Shown: positions 27,201-42,711 of the stretch, piece after piece
Numbering within the stretch: position 1 is the stretch's first letter
Layout of the letters: each line of letters starts with the position of its first letter
Assembly (NCBI RefSeq): GCF_021018895.1
Contig: NC_079375.1
Location: forward strand, 21,830,975-21,894,974
From: Seriola aureovittata
Taxonomy: Eukaryota > Chordata > Actinopteri > Carangiformes > Carangidae
Length of the DNA stretch: 64,000 bases
Reading direction: 5' to 3'
Notes under the pieces: generated by a model
The model's database searches: none
The model's input: the letters and a program-made list of their open reading frames with translations, nothing else
What the model was told of the DNA's origin: nothing
Position numbers and translations under genes: made by a program

Positions 27201-29309
27201 CATTTTCCATGGATGTGAGGTCTGCAGGCTGCCCCTCCCCACCCTCGTATGTACCTCGCTTCTTCACCGGATACTCAGATAAAATGAGCTTCAAGGAGAG
27301 AGTTGTCAACACTTTGGTGAGCATTTATAGGCACATATACACGGGCAGATGCATGCATAAAGAATGAATGTGTTTTTATTGTGTAAAATGACTATTTCTG
27401 AGACGTTGGCACTGAAGCGCCTTGCCTAGATTAACATGCCACTATCAAACTGGCCAGAGCCATTCAGTTTGGCCAATGTAACAGAACCCCTTGGTGCCTG
27501 TGTCCCTGCTTTACTGCACATTTAAAGTCATGTAGTTCATGGTGGCCCAGTTAAACCTGGACTACATTACTGAATGCATGTGACCTCAGTTTAATCACTG
27601 TTACAATTTAACTCATAAAACTAAAATTAAACTCTTTACCAATCATCAACACCTTTCGCTGTGCATTTGTTTATTGTCCTGTGATACCTCTGACCCACAG
27701 GTAGCTTTACTGGAGCCGCTGCTCTCCCGACTTCTGTACTGGCGCTTTGACCAAATGGCCTATCAGTTCCTGGGAGAGGAGGTGGGCGTAGCTGAAGTAC
27801 TGTCAGACTCTGCTATCTGGCTGCTGAGGTAACATGTACAAAGGTTGTATATTGATGTTTGGGAGAAGAATACACAACAGAAGAAGAACCTACACACACA
27901 TATACTATTACAATAAAAGGCTAGGAATATAATGTGAATGCATATATTTACTTTCACAAAGTCCTACTGACTTTTATGCCACTGAATCTCACTGAAAGAA
28001 AGATTTAAAAAGTCTCTGTCTCATATTCAGCTGAATATTGTGATACTGTGTTTAAATAGGATTGACTTGATACTGGAGTTCCCGCGCCCTCTCATGCCTA
28101 ATATGGTACTAGTTGGTGGCATCAACTGCAATGTGAGAAATCCTCTGTCTGAGGTAAGAGCTCTGAGTGTTTCTGATCTGGAAAAATGTATCAACATTTT
28201 GATTTTATTTCACTTCTTCATCACTTCACCTGATTGATTTCAATGCAAAAACACAGAGGGATGAATATGGAAAGGGAAATAAATTCAAACCCCTACAATG
28301 GGTTTGTGTTTTTGCAGGATTTGGAGTCCTGGGTGTCAGGAGAGCATGGGTTTGTGGTGTTCACTCTGGGCACTATGGTGTCAGATCTGCCAGAGGAGAA
28401 GACCTCCATCTTCCTAGAGGCCTTCAGACAGATTCCACAGAAGGTAAAGGAATATATATGAACAAATGAATGAAAATGATAAGATTCTATATCACAAGAC
28501 ACAGTTAAAACATCAATAAATGACTCTTTGTGTCTTTTGATAGGTGATATGGAGATACACTGGGCAGGTTCCTGACAATGTCCCAGAAAATGTGAAGATG
28601 ATGGGATGGGTGCCTCAGAACGACCTACTAGGTCTGTGTGTCTATCTCACATATATAACAGCTGACATCTTGCAGTAATTGCACGTTCAACTAACTTTGT
28701 GTGTTTGCATGTTAGCACATCCTGGAGCTCGGGCTTTCATTACTCACGCTGGCTCACACGGTATCTTTGAGGGACTGTGTCATGCTGTTCCCATGGTGAT
28801 GATGCCAATAGGGGCGGACCAACATCACAATGCAGAGAGGCTGGCGAATAAGGGAGCAGGAGTCGTGGTGGATATTTTTTCCATCACAACTGAAAGCCTC
28901 CTTCAGGGACTGAATGAGGTCCTACATGACATCAGGTGAGGGGTCTGAGCATCACTTGCATCAGTTTTGGGATCTGCTTTTGATACCATCATATTCTGGT
29001 GATTCTTAAACTCTCCTGGTCTGTTTGTGTGTGTCCAGGTATAAAGAAAATGTGCAGAAGCTGTCAGCTCTCCATAAAGACCGGCCAGTTGAGCCACTCG
29101 ACCTATCAGTGTACTGGACAGAGTATGTGATGCGCCACAAAGGGGCTAAACATCTTAAACCTGCTGGCATTGAACTCAACTGGATCCAGTACTTCTGCCT
29201 GGATGTAATAGCACTACTAGCTAGCGTAGTTCTGATTTTTGGCATTTTGATAGTAAAATGCATTAAATCATGCTTCCGCAAACTGAGCAGGAAAAGGAAA
29301 CGGGACTAG
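21252..29309 (+). CDS. UDP-glucuronosyltransferase (UGT1-like), copy B
   Basis: Exons: 21252-21809, 27024-27087, 27168-27316, 27701-27828, 28060-28153, 28318-28443, 28544-28631, 28716-28935, 29039-29309; 1698 nt, 565 aa. It is a tandem duplicate of the gene at 2540-6364 with identical exon phases and the same sizes except exon 1, which gains four codons in the Pro/poly-Ser tract (PS11 against S8). SHW with the putative catalytic His near 81, the UGT signature, the membrane helix and the basic tail are all intact. Differences from copy A cluster in exons 1-3 (aglycone-binding half). In the sugar-nucleotide loop copy B reads GADQHHN where copy A reads RADQHDN. Intron 1 is about 5.2 kb because of minisatellite array 2. 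Both genes look functional. Confidence 0.9.
21970..26676. repeat. Minisatellite array 2 in UGT copy B intron 1, ~4.7 kb
   Basis: Same 36/26-bp monomer family and same orientation as array 1, but inside the first intron of UGT copy B. The left edge follows CACTGTACTGTA and the right edge precedes AGTTGTTTATG. The paralogous intron of copy A at 3236-3257 has these two flanks joined with no array. Longer blocks repeat about every 1.28 kb: GCGTTAC at 23514 and 24799, and the ACATTATTTTACG variant at about 24374 and 25649. The array lies wholly within transcribed sequence and does not touch the splice sites. Confidence 0.95.
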
Positions 29310-29608
29310 CATGGTGCTACCTTTGCACCTTCAGGTTGTGCAATAACACAGATTAAGACAATGCTGAGTTTTTAATCTCACACAGGAGTGTTTGTAAACG
29401 GTTCGTTAACAGTGTTTGTATGGGGAGATTAAAAACTCGTGATTGTCTTTCAAACATTAAAACAAAGTCATTCAACTGTTGATGATTTAAAGGTGTGAAA
29501 AGGTGTAAGAATCAGTGAGGCCATCTAGTGATCAAAAAGACATTTAATAAACAGAAAAATACATAATATTATTATACTCCATTATGGTCTTGAGGACAAT
29601 GGTGAGTA

Positions 29609-29975
29609 TTAATGGCCACCCTTCTTCGGAGGGAACAGGGCGTACTCTACAGCCAGAGCAACAGTAAAGGCAGCAAAGCCCCACTTGAATCCTTTCAGCA
29701 GAACATCTGACAGAGTCACGGCGCGAGCGAAGCCGCCTGAGTATCTCCATGCCTCATTACTACAACGACAGTAGAGAAATATGTGTCAGGAATCAAACTG
29801 GATACATAATGAAGTCAACTATATCTCATGTGAGTAAAAATACTGACCGTGCCCATGGGTCCTTCAGGCCCCTGGCTGCCAGCCTCTGCTGTGTGAACTC
29901 CAGTGGTGTCCCCTGTGCCTTCCACTGCCGCCAGTCTGGCATGGACAGCTTGCTGTGGCCGTGGTCACCTCCCAT
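29609..29975 (-). CDS. ndufb3: NADH dehydrogenase 1 beta subcomplex subunit 3
   Basis: Coding exons (minus strand): 29848-29975 and 29609-29759; 279 nt, 92 aa (human about 98). This is the small accessory B12 subunit of mitochondrial complex I in the inner membrane. The N-terminal part reads [15 protein letters not shown], the second exon begins NEAWRY and continues through GFKWGFAAF and a single membrane helix, ending PPKKGGH. The usual His-rich N-terminus is reduced to GGDHGHS. A splice acceptor (TTTTCAG) lies just before the ATG, so the 5' UTR is split; a good candidate first exon is at 31765-31860. An ATTAAA on the minus strand (29543-29548) is a likely poly(A) signal. Confidence 0.93.
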
Positions 29976-30044
29976 ACTGAAAACAGATACATATACAAGT
30001 GTTTTGATTTTGTTTTGGCCCTTAGCTTTGAACTAGTTGTACTG

Positions 30045-30785
30045 TGTCAGGAGTCAGGAGTTATCAAAACTGGAGTCCAGTCAATGAAGCTTTGGGTCTG
30101 CCGTTCACAAGAAGCATCTGCGGATGTTAAACATGCCTCACAAAAGAGAAATCTCATGAGACCTATGATCTATAATTGTTGATCTGCATGAAGCTGGAAA
30201 GGGTTAGATAGTAGTATCAAAGAGTTTAAATATTTATCAGTCCAGACAAACTATAAATGTTTATAATAATAATAATAATGTTAGTTCTGTAGCTACTCTT
30301 CCATCATAAAAGCTTAAAGGAATCATTGGAGCCGATTAACGTCTCTGTTCAAATGCAAGTCACTGAACCATGAAGGTACACCACAGAAGAAGCCTCTGCT
30401 CTCCAAAAAAAAATATCCGATACATGCCTGAAGTTTGCAAAAGAACATCTTGGCACTCCATAACAGCACTACTGAGAAAATGTCTTACGGACTGATGATG
30501 AAACGAAGGTTAAATTGTTTAAGAAGAACATGCAGCACTATGTATGATGTAAAAAGGACACTACATACTAACACGAAAACATCATCCCAAAGGTCAAGTA
30601 TGATGGAGGGAGCATCATGATTTGGGGCTTTGCTGCCTCTGGGCCTGGACAGCTCGACATCATCGAGGGGAAAATGAATTCCCAACTTTATCAAAGTCTC
30701 TTAGAGGATAATGTCAGGGTGGCTGTTGTTCACCTGCTGAAGCTCAGTAGAAGGAAGGTGATGCAGCAGCACAATGACCCTAAAT
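30045..30785 (+). mobile_element. Tc1-like transposon remnant in ndufb3 5' intron
   Basis: Degenerate Tc1/mariner element. Around 30590-30785 the plus strand, with frame breaks, reads parts of the DDE transposase such as GGSIMIWGFAASG, GQLDIIEGKMNS and the end HNDPK. The 5' half (from about 30060) is alignable with 6497-6950 downstream of UGT copy A. It is inactive. From about 30787 another repeat begins (GGGATGTCCCGATTGATCGG), a motif I remember from dispersed fish elements. Confidence 0.75.
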
Positions 30786-31764
30786 AGGGATGTCCCGATT
30801 GATCGGCTGCCAATCGACCGATTTTCATTAAAAACTGTTTTATAAAGTGTGTGAGACTGATATGATGTACGCCATCAGCACTGCATGGAACAATAAAATT
30901 TCTACAATTTGAATGCAGCCTGTATCCGACTTGAAATCCTGTTATTCTTTAGTTTGCATGATGCAACTGAGTTAATGTTCTGACTACTGAGACATATTGC
31001 CTTTTATTTATTGAACTATTTGTACTCTTTAGCCCATTGAATAAGCATTTTTTTCTTGTCTTAATAATTGTTATTAACAATTTATAATCATTAATTCACA
31101 TAAATTAAGATAACTAATTAATTATTACATTGGGTAATTCACTTGTCCTTACAATAGGATACTTGTTGCTTTGCTACTTGGGAGTTTTTTGTACTGCTCC
31201 GTTGAACAACGTTAACGCATGTTGTTGCCTGAATAAGGATGATTTTTTTCGGTCCTTTAATTAGGTTACGCCGGAGCCTGTAGGAGGTCCCAGTACAATA
31301 CAAAGCTAAGCAGACAGAAAGACCCCTGATCAAGCTTCAAACCCGAATGAAGAGAAGCATTCCCACCAGATATTAAAGATGCTAAAGTTTACATGTTACA
31401 CTTGTACGTTATTGAACATCTGACACGTCTGAACATAAGTTAACAATGAATGGCTATCTGAAACTAATCGCTGTCATTGATCATTTAGTTAACTTGTCGA
31501 CCAAAAAAAAAAAAAACGATCTGATTATCGGAGTGATTAAAGTGCAGACACACTCCTGTGTGGTGGAGGTAGACAGTGTTTCCTCAGCTAGCGTTACGTT
31601 AGCTCAGCTAGCTACGTTTCATGAATACAATTGCTGCGTTTGTTCGACGACGCATTATTTGACTTACATCCTCATGTGTGTAAAGATAGTGTTGCCATCC
31701 AATGTGATACAGCTGCAAAATGTGCCATGAAAATGTAAGTTATTGTGAAGAAAACATAGCGTAC

Positions 31765-31860
31765 CTGAATGGTTTGTTGTGACCTCTGCTGCTGGACTAA
31801 CGCTTACGACGGATAGCAAGCGTTTGCGGCATAATGACGGCACGGCGTGCGGGCCAAAAT
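31765..31860 (-). promoter_or_regulatory. Probable ndufb3 5' UTR exon and promoter
   Basis: On the minus strand a GC-richer, CpG-containing stretch ends in a consensus donor (ATTCAG then GTACGC, junction at 31765/31764). It lies upstream of the ndufb3 coding exons, whose ATG directly follows a splice acceptor. The exon start is not defined; 31860 is an estimate from the end of the CpG-bearing sequence. Confidence 0.45.
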
Positions 31861-32854
31861 ACCAAAGCGTCTTTTTGAGAAGGCGTTTTGACATTTTCCT
31901 TTAGTGAAAAACAAAATAAAACCAGTACAGCAATTTAGTGCATATATATATATATATGAATAAACATGAATATATATGCTCATTTATTATGTAATATCAG
32001 CCTGATCTTTTATGCAAACGATAAGACAGTATCTGTGTCAACATTACAAAATTATACACAATGTTAATAATGTACAATTAAGAATACATATTTAAGTATT
32101 TATTTCTGATCAGGACAGCCAAAGATAACTTGACTCTTTCTTAATGTTTATACTTTTTAAAATATCAAGCCTGTACACTATTTTAAAATAAACTTTGCAT
32201 CCCCAGACATACATTTAATGATAAAAATATTTTATTTATTTTATAATCCAAAGTTTTATTTTCATTTTAATGAACATTACATTAAAATTTAAAGAAGAAA
32301 ATGTCTCATTATTTTATAAAAAGATGTTTTGTCACACGTTACATTAAGATGTTAAAAGTAACATTGATGGTAACACTCAATGTAAGGCACCTGATCCCTT
32401 TTACTGAATCTTCTTGATGAATAATCTAGAACTAGAAATCTAGAATTACACGATCAGTACCTTGAAACAAAAAAGCCTGCAGAAACCAAATCCAAAGTAT
32501 AGATAATGAACACAATCCTGCTTTTTACATTGTAGCTCCTGACACTAAATCAGTGATTTTTTTTCTGTTTTCTTGTTTCTTTTTTAAAACGCTTTGCAGC
32601 TATTGTGTTTACTCTTCATACATTTCAACAGTTCATGTCATACATCATTGTCCAGGAAACTAATCATACTCTCATGTTACTGTTAATTAAATACAATTAT
32701 GTACAAGATTGGCATTATAAATCCAACCATCTAATAACCAGGCCACCATGGTGATTCATTAAAATGCCTTATGGGGTCTGTACAGCTCAACATCCATGAT
32801 GCTTAATGGCTTGTGCGTTTATGCATTAGGCTCAGACTATGTCACAGAGCTGCA
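31861..32854. other. AT-rich spacer between ndufb3 and pecr
   Basis: Very AT-rich sequence with a short TA run (31938-31957) and no reading frame that resembles a protein. The 3' UTR of pecr occupies the right part; its end was not determined. Confidence 0.4.
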
Positions 32855-35520
<2,666 letters not shown>

Positions 35521-36793
35521 ACTTCTTTCTTCACCCTGCTGAAGTGAATTACGACAGTACGCCCTCTGCTGGAAGATTTACGGCAGCTGATGTCTGTGTT
35601 GTTGCTCTGCTGCCACCTTCAGAGTAAACCGGGTCCTACAAGGTTCATTCTTCTCAACACATACTGTACGTAGACTACACAGCTTTTTAAAAAAGTAAAT
35701 TATTTTTTCCCCTGCACTTGATATTAAGCGACAGATATTTAATGTAACAGAAATATAAATATACAACGAATGTCGATCAAAAAAATGAAATTGATATTTT
35801 CTATTTTTGATAGACAATAACACATCTTATTATGGATTTTTTTCTGTTGGAGCAAAACTTTAAATTATTTTACAATAATTGTTTTTATATGTATGCTTGT
35901 TATTTGTACATTATTTGTGCTGAAGTTCAAGATGGACTTTTAATTATAAAAAAAAAAAAACTTCACTTATTAGAATATTTCATATTCATACACTAAGTGC
36001 CATCAATGACTGTCACAATATCTTGGTCCGCTTCGTTCTGGTATCCCAAGTGTAATATGTCTATCATGACAAAGAGTATTCAAATTTCACTCTGACATGT
36101 ATAAACACTGACCCCTTATAGTAGCAGTAATATTTTCCATAGCAGAAGTTCTGACTGGCCATTGCAGTAAATACACAGGAATAATCAGTAACTAGCGATG
36201 GCTCAGTTTTATTTAGTCGTGCTGTTAAAGTTGCAACAGAGATGACACATAATACCAGAGCTCTGGATCTGGCACAGATAGAATGATTTATATTTTCAGT
36301 TGATCCTTTGAGGGAATTATCTTCACCTTCTGCTCTAGTCAACAGTATCATTTTAAGTGCTGGGAATTTCAACAGGAAAAGCCAAGTGATTTCTAACTGA
36401 AAGGCTTCACCTTTTTGTCCACAGGGTAAATACAGCACACCTGACTGCCTGTAAATTTGTGGGTTTCTCATTTAATTTGCTAAATGAAAGCAGTCTAAGT
36501 GCTTACTGACAAAAAAACCCAGGGGAGGAGAACCTCTTTCTTCTGTTGTCAGCCTGGGACAGCTGTACTGCCTTTGACAGTATAACACTATCCGCAGCCT
36601 GAGCTCCAGTGAAAATTTCTTCTTCTGAATAAAACACATTTGGATTCTACTGCTACATTATAAACAGATGTACAAAGACACAAACAAAGGGTTCCGCTCC
36701 AGACTGCTTTATTTTTGGACGTTGTGGCCATGTCCAGGTCGGTTAAATTATAGAAAATAAAGTCCCAAATCCACCAGCGAATATCGCATTGGT
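35521..36793. other. Spacer between pecr and rpl37a
   Basis: Upstream of the pecr start and downstream of the rpl37a stop. No protein-like frame is seen. On the minus strand AATAAA at 36708-36713, about 80 bp past the rpl37a stop codon, is the likely rpl37a poly(A) signal. The pecr promoter should lie just right of 35520, but no defined element was recognised. Confidence 0.5.
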
Positions 36794-38732
<1,939 letters not shown>

Positions 38733-39169
38733 CGTTTCAGTGGAGACGTAGGTCCAAAGAGGGATTGCTTACGGCGCAGGCGCGATTTACTGGGTCGCAT
38801 TGCGCTGCATTGTGGGAGTTTGAGTTTTCTAAGAATGCACATACTAATACATAATTTTTTTTTTAACTCCCTTCAAAACAAATAGGAAAATACAGTGTTT
38901 TGTTTTTTTTGTTATACCAAATTTACAAGCATTAACAACAATGAACAACTAAGTCAGAGAATACAGAAAATTATAAAGGAAATGGAAACCCGTAACTAAG
39001 GACGCCTCAGTAAGTACGCGCATGCGCATCAATGTGGTGGACGACAACATCCCTGCTGCTGAGTTGAAATGTTTGTCCACTTAGCTTGTCATGATGCGGC
39101 CTTTGTTGTTTGCGCAGATCTAGAGCATTAAAAATATTCTTTCTTGTCGATTAAGTTCGGTGATAAGCT
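38733..39169. promoter_or_regulatory. Bidirectional promoter rpl37a / cfap410
   Basis: Only 437 bp separate the two divergent start codons. At 39017-39028 there is CGCGCATGCGCA, a full match to the palindromic NRF1 consensus. A related GCGCAGGCGC lies near 38776. The TOP-like pyrimidine start of rpl37a lies near 38762. These suggest a shared housekeeping promoter; the assignment of NRF1 is by motif only. Confidence 0.6.
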
Positions 39170-40679
39170 ATGAAGCTAACACGGAAACTGGTTCTCGCTA
39201 AGGCCAAGGCCTCCGACTTGGAAAGCGTGAAAAAACTGAACTGCTGGTAAGTGTTTAAATTTTTAGCAGACCACTATTTTAGATGGTGTTTACTTTGCAT
39301 GCTGATGGTCCAGGTTTAGCAGGTGCATCTTTTTTCTATATCTCTTATTTGTTGTAACGATACGTTTCCCTTTTTTTTTTTAACAGGGGATGCAACCTCA
39401 CTGATGTGAGTAGTCATACAGTTCAGATCGTGTTTGTTGGGACACTGAAACTAGTACTTATGCTTTAATCGACTTAGTTACTCTTCTTTTTATTGTTTTT
39501 TATTGCAGTTTTATGTGTGTTATAATACAAGCGTTCCCTGTATACCCTGTCTTTATAGATTTCTATCTTCTCTCAAATGCCCAACATTAAGGTGCTGACA
39601 CTGAGGTGGGTCTGACACACAAACAGCCACGTTACTGTTCACACTGCCGCACTGTGACGCGTCACAATCATTTTTGGATGACTATTGGATCCTGGCGGTG
39701 ACCTTCTTTCTTTCTCCTTAGTGTCAACCGCATCTCGTCTCTCGCTCCTCTGGCTGGCTGTCTGTCTCTGTGTGAGCTCTACCTGAGGAGGAATATGATC
39801 CCCTCTCTCTCTGAGCTCTCTCACCTGCGCTCCTTGACAAGTCTCAAGGTGCTCTGGTTGGCTGAGAACCCGTGTTGTGGACCCGAGTCCAGCCAGTATC
39901 GCCTGACTGTTCTGCGCTGCCTCCCTCGTCTCCAGAGGCTGGACAACCTGCGTGAGTGTGCAGCATCTTTGCAACCCCCCCCACTTCAATTTCAGTTGTC
40001 ATGAAATTGCAAATGTGTAACAGCTTTGATCACCTCATACCTATATGTGTGTATGTTTTGTGTGTGCAGCAGTGACAGAGGATGAGATTTCACTAGCTAT
40101 CATGGAGGGTGAAGTCGTCACCACCCCCCCAGGCAGTGTCCAAAACCAGCTTTCCTCCAACGGACTTCCAGAAGCAGAGACAGAGAATGACGCGCTCAAC
40201 TACAGCATGGAGGAGACCAAGTGAGCCTGAGTTAAACTTTCCATGGCTGTCAAATTAATGTAGACATATTAAGATAAAATATTCTCATATTTCCTCTTGA
40301 TTTTTGTTTTCAGTAAAATCAGGGAAGAGTTGGGGATGAAGCCCCTCTCCAGAGACAAGTTCCCCTCTCTCTCCTCTCCATCAACCAGAGAAAGCAGATC
40401 ATCTCTGAAAAAGGTAGCCTCTCATCTCTGAACAGTGCTTCCCTAAAACTCAAAAGGACTTTGATTCTTCTATTCAAGTCCGCAAACAACTAATCGCTTT
40501 GATTGTATTTTCAGTCACACACTCTCGATGCAGTTCTGCTGCTGCTGAACGATTTGGATGAAGAGGAGCTTCGCATCGTACACACAGCTACACAGAACAG
40601 ACTCCACACTTACACACTGGACTCTGAGATACTAAAAGACTCACTGCAGACACTGAAAACCGCTGACATCACACAATAA
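39170..40679 (+). CDS. cfap410: Cilia- and flagella-associated protein 410 (C21orf2)
   Basis: Exons: 39170-39246, 39387-39405, 39559-39605, 39722-39951, 40070-40220, 40314-40413, 40515-40679; 789 nt, 262 aa (human about 256). It is a leucine-rich-repeat protein of the ciliary base and photoreceptors, and a partner of NEK1. The start [18 protein letters not shown] matches the family start. LRRs run through [15 protein letters not shown] and [16 protein letters not shown], and an LRR cap contains [11 protein letters not shown]. After a variable acidic/Ser-rich middle, the C-terminal helix [16 protein letters not shown] is the conserved NEK1-binding end. Exon 2 has just 19 bp. Exon 5 has a tandem acceptor (CAGCAG at 40067-40072). 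AATAAA at 41019-41024 is the likely poly(A) signal. Confidence 0.95.
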
Positions 40680-41290
40680 AACTCTGCACAGCCTGCACTC
40701 AGGGCCAAACCTCTCACTCCCTTTTCCACGTCCAAACCAAAATCTCATCCTTAGAGATTAGAAACAGGGTCCTAACCACCCCCCCACCCTCTCTCCTGTT
40801 ACCTCCTGATTCCACTAAGCATGGCACGTGACGTGACTTCACTGACCGCTTGTCTTTGTGGTCCAGTTTTCACATGTGGAAGAGTACTGAAAAATTTCCT
40901 TGGCTTTGGCTTTTTTTTTTTTTTTTTTTCTTCTTTTAATGCAGCATGCCTATCTGCCTTGTAAGAACAAAAGAATGTATGTTTTGCTAACTGTAAATCT
41001 ATTTCTCTAATTAGAAAGAATAAATTGCAATACATTAACTTTCAGTGTTGAATTTAATTACACAGATGTTAGCAGAAAACGTGTACATTCAGTAGCAGAG
41101 TGTGAATATCAGTGCTACAAAAGGGGCATTTAGGACAACTCATAGTACATGTCATCAGTGATCTGATTTAAACCATTAATTTAAACTGTGCAGAGCCTGG
41201 AAGCTGCATGTCTCATGTCAGATGTAGTGACGGCTGGGACTGTCGGTTCATGGATTGTATGTGACACGTGAGGCGTAAAGCCTCCTCTTC

Positions 41291-42647
41291 TCAGTCACCC
41301 TCCTCGTTCTCCAGGAAATCCATCAACGTGCTCGCGTCCACAGCGACAATCAAGCACTCCACTCCATCTGCGCCCTGGAGAATCATGGGAGTAAATGTAA
41401 GTGACAGACACCTAGATTCTGCAGCGTAATGGCACTTGAGTAGGAGTTGAGACGTCTAAAATGAAACACGGCCCCACCTTGCGTGTCCGGATCAGTTTGT
41501 GGTCTCTGAACTCAGTCAGCTGAGTCCTCAGCGTGAGGTCAGAGTTGACCAAGAACGCCTCTCGACAACGCTGGTAGAAATCTTGGAATGACAATCCTGC
41601 ACACGGTGACAGGAGAACATTAAAATCACATCACTAATACATCACATTTTACAGAAAAATCTGTTTTGAACGTGTGTGTGCACCTGTATATGACGGATTG
41701 TCTTTGTTTTCCAGCTGAAATTGCACCAGCAGTTTGAAAATTCCTCTGCGAAAATAAAAGACACAACCATGAAAAGCTGAAGAGAAGCACCAGGCCTTTA
41801 ACAGCTCATTGTAGCAACATGAATGCGGTACCTTGCATTGGGCGTCAAGCTGCGGAGCACGTGTGTGAGGGAGGACAGAGCGAGCGCGCCAGTCTGCTGC
41901 ACCAGCAGAGAGTTTTCGTACGACGTCTCCTCTGTGTAGTGCTGGAACGTCACACACTCCCACCACAGCCAGTTAAACTGACTCTGCTTAAACTGGTCCC
42001 ACACTGGGAACGCACAGGAGACATTCAGCTTCAAGGATGCATTTCAACACCATTAACTCTGCAGTAGACACACTTACAAACACCCACCCAGTGGAGCGTT
42101 GATGTGGTCTAAAGAAGCCACTAAGTGCAGGTTGGGGAGAGATGCCAGCTGCCCCAGTGCACTCTGGGTCTTCTCTCCTCGCAGCATCGGCCCATCGATA
42201 TTATGGATTATCAGGTACACATGGAGATCTGGGCCTGCGTGGACATGCTTAATTGTAAAACACACATAATTTCAACACAAACTATATAACAGAAACACAC
42301 TCACTGTCTTTAAGGGTCTGAGTGATGAACTGGATCTGGTCTGAGGGTGTTCGGAAACTTCCCTGGTGCTCTAGAACCTCACATGTCAGAGCATTCAATA
42401 TCTGCAATGAAAACAAATATAAGGAAAATGGACAAGTGTCATTTGTACTTTTGATCCACTTGCTCCTATTTTATTTAAGGTTTTATTTTTGATATAAATG
42501 TGTAGGATACTGACTGATTTAAGAGTAATGGAAGGGAAGAATCCATTAACCACAAGATGAATTTCTTGAGCCAAGTGAGACACACGGAAGTCCTCCAGCA
42601 AAGCTTTTTTGCTGCCCAGACCGTAAACCAGCACACTGAAGCCTAAC

Positions 42648-42711
<64 letters not shown>

